Assembly: GCA_017607445.1 (NCBI GenBank)
Contig: JAEVHH010000002.1
Location: forward strand, 5,672,001 to 5,736,000
Origin: Histoplasma ohiense
Taxonomy: Eukaryota; Ascomycota; Eurotiomycetes; Onygenales; Ajellomycetaceae
Length of the DNA stretch: 64,000 nucleotides
Direction: 5' to 3'
Shown here: positions 58,898 to 64,000 of the stretch, in pieces
Position numbering within the stretch: the first letter of the stretch is position 1
Layout of the letters: every line of letters starts with the position of its first letter
Notes under the pieces: generated by a model
Told to the model about the DNA's origin: nothing
Database searches by the model: none
The model's input: only the letters and a program-made list of their open reading frames with translations
Translations under genes and position numbers: made by a program

Positions 58898-61800
58898 CAG
58901 CATTGGATATGAAGGATCAAAAATAAACACTCGTTGAATAAACGGTAGTTTGATTGTAACTAGTTTGATGAAGTGTAAGAACCAAGATACAGGCTAGGCA
59001 AGCCCTTTCCTTCGCTGCAATCAATGCTATATTCTACATTTAGAAACCGCTAATCTCACTATCTGGGGCATCTAGAATTAGCAAGAAATTTCATTGCTGG
59101 CTGGCCGATATATTCAACCCTGCGCTTTCTCCCATAAAGCCCGACCCGCATTTTACGAATCACATAACTAGGTCAGCTGCCCTGCTGCTGTAAGCGAAGA
59201 ATAAGCAATCTCTACTGCGTAGAAATATGTGATTTCGACCCTTCGATGTTCTCAAAAGCAGGGGGGGAGATGTGCTGAGGTTGGCGGAAATTTCCTTGAC
59301 GAATGACCATGATTCTTCTTGACATTTTCTTCGACAACTTCATAAACACGCTCCGGGGTTGAAATTTGACTGGTGAATTTGGCTGCTTTTTGTGTCAAAC
59401 TAACCTTCAATGTTTAACCGTCCGTCATACAAAGGCTATTCTTTTTGACTCTCCAGCCTTACGGGCATATGGTGGCCCCCCTCACCGTCCCTTTTTAATT
59501 TGCCATGCCAAGAATAAACGCCTTGGATCTGATAGAAAAAACCCCGGTCGCCAGGGGTAATATAAGAGAGGCCTGAGTTCGATGAATGTCTATCCCCAGC
59601 TGGATGCAAATGCACCATGGGCATGACATGACATGCCCCACCTCTGCTGAGTCCGCTGGTTGTGGCCCTACTTATCTCAGATGATCTTTCTTCAGAGCAT
59701 CCCTGCCAATAATTTATGCCAGTTGATAAAAACAGGCCCAAAGCTATCAATGAAGATGAGACCGAATGCCACTTCACCCACCAACCCGTGGATCCCACAT
59801 CCCCTCTAGCAGAGAATAACAGGAAACTCTTCCACTGGTTTCTGTGAGGCGGGACTACTGTGAGCAAAATGTCAGCTCCAAATTATGGACATGTTGAACA
59901 CAGTATCCCCCAATGGGCAGTTCAGGGACAAACATAGAAATACTCGGTATAAACTAGCACTGATGCAATAAAAACTGAACACGCTGCATTCACCTCAGTT
60001 GGGTGGCCAGCCCCCAGGATCCAGACCCGGCACTCATCTGCATCATATCTCACTGCCCTGACGTCCGAAAAGTGCGAGGGACTGATAATCACTTTCCAGA
60101 TCTCATAGCGAAGGAGGGCAATCTCTTCGGCAGCGTGCCGGCCAACGTACAGCCCGTAGTGCTATCTAGGGTTGCGATATAACAGAAGTCCTGTTAAGGG
60201 ACGATCCGGGTACTAAAATTGACGAATAAATGTGATCACCTCATTCTGTTGTCATATCATTTGGATCTCCACGGGCCGTGCAAATAGCAAGTCTTCGCAA
60301 TGAATGGACCGGTGACTTTTCTCTTATCAACTTGGTTTCCAATTGTTCCTCGCCCATTGCCAGAGGCGGGGATGTCGTCGTCTTGAAACAGATATATCGG
60401 CTTTTGACAGTGGCATAGTGTGTGACGGGTCCCTTTCAACTTTAGAATTGACACCAGCAATTGCAAACGGGCCTTGGCCTTGACAACGAAGGACAACCAG
60501 TCATGCTTGCATTATCAGGCCATTCTTAGTGAAGGAAGAATTTGGAGTGTTGCCTCTTTATAAATGCAATCTCACCATTGCTCCGGCAAATATAGTTCGG
60601 CAGCGGAACGAGCTTAATGACGCTTCTCTTTCACGTCCACAAGTTGGAATAATTTAAGAGCTGTCTCTGTATTGGCAGGTATGAATATGTTGATGATATT
60701 CATTTTACTTGGAGGAGAAGTTCGTATGCTGTTGCTTGGCCCTCATGAGATAGCAAGTCCTAAACATCTGGCAGCTTTGAACAGTGGAAAAACTTGAGTC
60801 TCCGCATCGACATAAATTGAACTGTATTCACCAATTCCACTTAACTAGTGGGTGGCTGTGGGTGGCCAATCCTGTGGCCATCTTTGTCGTCTGGGTCTCT
60901 CCTCGATTGCCTTCAGGAAAACGAAACTCTCATCCATCTGCATCACTTAACCTTGCTTCTGGCCACCAGGATGGGCGGTCCATTTCGATTTTAGAGGCTT
61001 TTCATAGAGTCGTTTTTGGATTTGGTAGGCGATCGGCCAGATCGTACAGTACATATCGTGTTAGTCCTGGGTGAAGAAGCCGCCAGTAGCTCCTGGGCAC
61101 TTCCAATCATATAAATAATGGAATATTGCTCCTGAGCATCAAAATTGAACCTCACGATACATCCTGAGAAATGACAGCAAGGAAAAATATTACGAACATG
61201 CCCTCGTGCTTTTCCACAGCAGAAACGGATGAGTGGGTTGTTGCATTCTGATCTTTCAGCATGTTACTCTGAAGTTGAGGAGTTGGAGAATGACAGACAG
61301 TTGAGGGCTGGATGTCGTCCCTCTCCATTAGCACAATCGACCGAGGAGGATCCTCCCCAAACTCGCAGCTGAGGTATTATCAACGCGGCTATGAGGTTTA
61401 CAATGCCGGTCTCTCGCACAAACTGAATTTTAGTTTGGCTCTATCCTAATTCCGATCCCCGATGCTCGAACTCTCCTCCCGCCCTCCCTTGCAATATGTG
61501 CGATTCCAGCAACCTTGCCCACATATCTCCTCCAAAAAGGGTGTGTTAAAACTTAGACCCGGTTTCCGCAGAGTGTATTTCTCATTCCGGAGCCACAGCC
61601 GGCAAGGATTGAATATGGAAGGCATCTTTCATTTTTCCTGTTTCCGATTGAGCCCGTCTCTGGTACAATTGCCGGGCCGGAAATATATGCAATATCCCGA
61701 GATTTTTCTGTCTTCCTACGGGCCGATAATGACTGTGCCAGAAACCAATGGGTTCTCCCCGGCTGATGTGTTTGCCGATACCCGTCGAGCTCAGGGACGT

Positions 61801-64000
61801 AAAGCCTCCCCTCGCGCCGATTGTCCTCAGAAAGAAAAGGGCTTTCCGACATGAGGGTTAAAGATGGTTTTTGATAATATTTTTTACCCTGCTTTTGAGA
61901 AAACTAAGGCGACGTTTTTGGGAAATGGTATCGGTGTTAACATACACGACTGCTTTCATGATGATATATTTGAATCATTTTCACTTCGTATGCTACGAAA
62001 GAAGTAAAAATATCAGAATAGACTTAGGCAATGTTGAAGGGAACATCAGGTACGAAAAGTTTTAGAGGAGCCTTTTCAAATCTCACTTTTACATAAGTAT
62101 CTATCTTATAATTCTTACACTGGAAATGAATCATGCTTCTCTTTTCTGTTCTCTATTTAATCTGCTTCATACTTCATTCCTTTCTTGTGATATACAAGTA
62201 CTGTACACCTGCAAACTGATAGTCAATGCTCCAACCCCAAGGTAGTGTAAAACAGTACGGAGTACGTGACGGACAATTGTCACAATTTGTCAGCCATGGA
62301 TGGAAACCATCGGACCAAAAAGTGTTGAATGAACAAGGTGTGCAAGGTGAGCGACTTTCTCTCTGGCTCTGTCCTTCATTCCAGTCACCGTTTTTCCAGG
62401 GCCAATTTCTTTTCTAGCTCTGCAGAAAATAGATGATGGCGAGGATTTGCACCCGGTTAGGGTGGGGGGTGGGGGAGTGAGGCGGGCGTTGCATGAGCGG
62501 AGAAGAACATCAGGCATTCACGCAGCTATAAGCTAATTACGTTCTTATTCATGTAACTATGTACACATGATCTTGGTAAGCTGAATCGACCGTCCATTTC
62601 GTAGTGTCATTTTGTTTTTCCTTATGGTTTCCTTGAGAATACTCGTATGTATAGTAGTTCCATGGAGAACCTCTTTTTTCTATGCTGGTTACTGGTCTCA
62701 GACTATATACACAAAAACCCACGCCCGCTTTGAAGAGTTATAATTTCCACGCTTCTCTCTTGCTAATATTTTCCCATCCAAAGTCGGTATCGGCTGTGAG
62801 AACAGAAACTAGGTTTTCGATGGAGCGGGGTCAGCATGGGTGTTTAGTTCCTCCTCATTGAAATATCGGGCAGTAGTATTTCGAAGAATGGGGTCTTGAC
62901 ATCAAGAGAAAAGCCCATAACAGCCCCGGCCCTTTTGAGAGCCAAAATAAAAACATGAAAAGGTCGCACAAAATAATGAGATAGACAAGAAAGAAACAAG
63001 ACACACAAACTCAAGATGAAGGCGGATCTTCTCACTTCCCACATTTCATACTCTCTTCCGAACGGGGCGGGAAAGATAAGCACGGAAAGGCAAGGCTCCG
63101 ATAGAGGTTACAGAAGCACACAATTACATCTCCATGTGTATGTAACTTTGCTTTCCCTGAGGTCATTGATCTCCACAACGGGAAGAATATTGGGTACGGG
63201 ATGAGACTAAAGGCTATTGTATGCTGCAGAACGAAAAGGCTACTGACCGCTACTTCTCTTCGCCGATTCTTAATGGCCCTCTGTATCCATTTTATGCTCC
63301 TCACGATGATCGATTGCCTTCCTTCATACTACTACTACTACTTGGCGTAGAGTTTACTTTGGATGCAATTCATCTTTATCTGCTGACCACGTCAACCGGA
63401 CTGCAGCAAAAGAGGGAGGTATGAAAGGGACAAAAGCTAGACATTATTTTTATGGAGAAAAGACTTGGAAGCCTTGCTGCCCATTTCTGTGTTTTGCTAT
63501 TATTTTATTTAACTCGTCCACTATTCTAACTTTCGTAGAAATGCTGCAGGTTCGGTTATAAGGGGCAGTTTCTTCCACCACACGCATCGGCTATGCAGTA
63601 CCACATGCAGGCACGCATGCTCCCCGAGTGTGTTGTCTCATGTTTGGTGGATTCTGTGTGTACCGTACAAGTAAGCACAGGCGGGATGAGTAGAAACGGT
63701 TACTTCGGGGTTGCGACGAAGAATATTACACTGAACAATCAAGTTGCGCCTCAACAAATCCCCCCCAAATATGCTTGTTTCAGTTTCAGTATGCAATTCC
63801 TTGTCGAGATGGAATCTAAACTAACGAGGAGCGCAGTCTCTGCAGCAACAAAAATGTGTAAGAGGAGTAGATATAATTTTACAATGGAAAATACCATCAG
63901 TGTCCCCGAGGATGGAGCTTTGTGTAGAAACCTCCAAGGAGTTTGTTTTGTGGTACTGACGGTTTATCATGGGATACAAATGCCGTTCGTTGTACAGTAC

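Larger units (their letters stand above)
55726..64000. other. Right-end region without a supported gene
   Basis: More than 8 kb in which no frame carries a recognisable domain or a consistent splice structure. Small repeats include GAATGAG x4 (56189-56216), AAAAG tandem units (about 57756-57784) and a 20-bp palindrome (58878-58897). Frames at 56823-57083, 59436-59867 and 61462-61854 are the best unassigned candidates, all weak. Long promoters, ncRNA or fast-evolving genes cannot be excluded. Confidence 0.4.

Noticed and set aside
61462..61854. Plus-strand 130-codon frame
   Set aside because: The opposite strand is equally open and there are no motifs.
1..64000. CRISPR arrays, operons or prokaryotic phage features
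   Set aside because: No regularly spaced repeats were seen, and spliceosomal introns show that this is a fungal nuclear sequence.

Overview
The window is nuclear DNA of a filamentous ascomycete, most likely Eurotiomycetes and probably Onygenales. This is inferred from protein style (LaeA-like methyltransferase, GH72 Gel-type glucanosyltransferase, SREBP, ENA-type P-ATPase), from short GT-AG introns of about 60-200 bp often with a CTAAC-like branch site, and from an AT-rich repeat block that looks mutated. I ran no database search. All gene models were assembled by eye from splice signals, reading frame and remembered family motifs.

Left third (1-24.6 kb): an MYND zinc-finger gene cut by the window edge; a single-exon DapA/HOGA-family aldolase; a 1076-aa SREBP-type bHLH factor (SrbA/Sre1 type) with a start-stop uORF just upstream; a five-exon ENA-type sodium P-ATPase converging on it; the exosome subunit RRP46; a small tail-anchored membrane protein; a gene-poor 5 kb; and a two-exon NAD kinase.

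Middle (24.6-36 kb), the accessory part: a 2.6-kb AT-rich block in which C is almost never followed by C or G, ending in 162-bp tandem repeats beside a less mutated copy; a free methionine-R-sulfoxide reductase gene split by a 739-bp inverted-repeat element with a 9-bp target duplication; an eight-exon agmatinase; and a broken APH-family phosphotransferase gene with an in-frame stop and a 32-A run coding polylysine.

Right part (37-56 kb): a GPI-anchored beta-1,3-glucanosyltransferase with a 13-nt exon; BZZ1 (F-BAR, C1, two SH3) divergent from the mRNA-export helicase DBP5; an eleven-exon LaeA-like methyltransferase with a 7-nt exon; a tRNA-Trp; a 60-A tract; and a two-LIM-domain protein. From 55.7 kb to the right edge I can support no gene.

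The genes are mostly unrelated housekeeping, cell-wall and stress functions, not a cluster. A loose theme is stress adaptation (SREBP, ENA, NAD kinase, sulfoxide reductase), but nothing in the sequence shows they act together. I found no clear new biological system. The strongest observations are the element insertion in the sulfoxide reductase gene and the unusual mutational signature of the AT-rich block.
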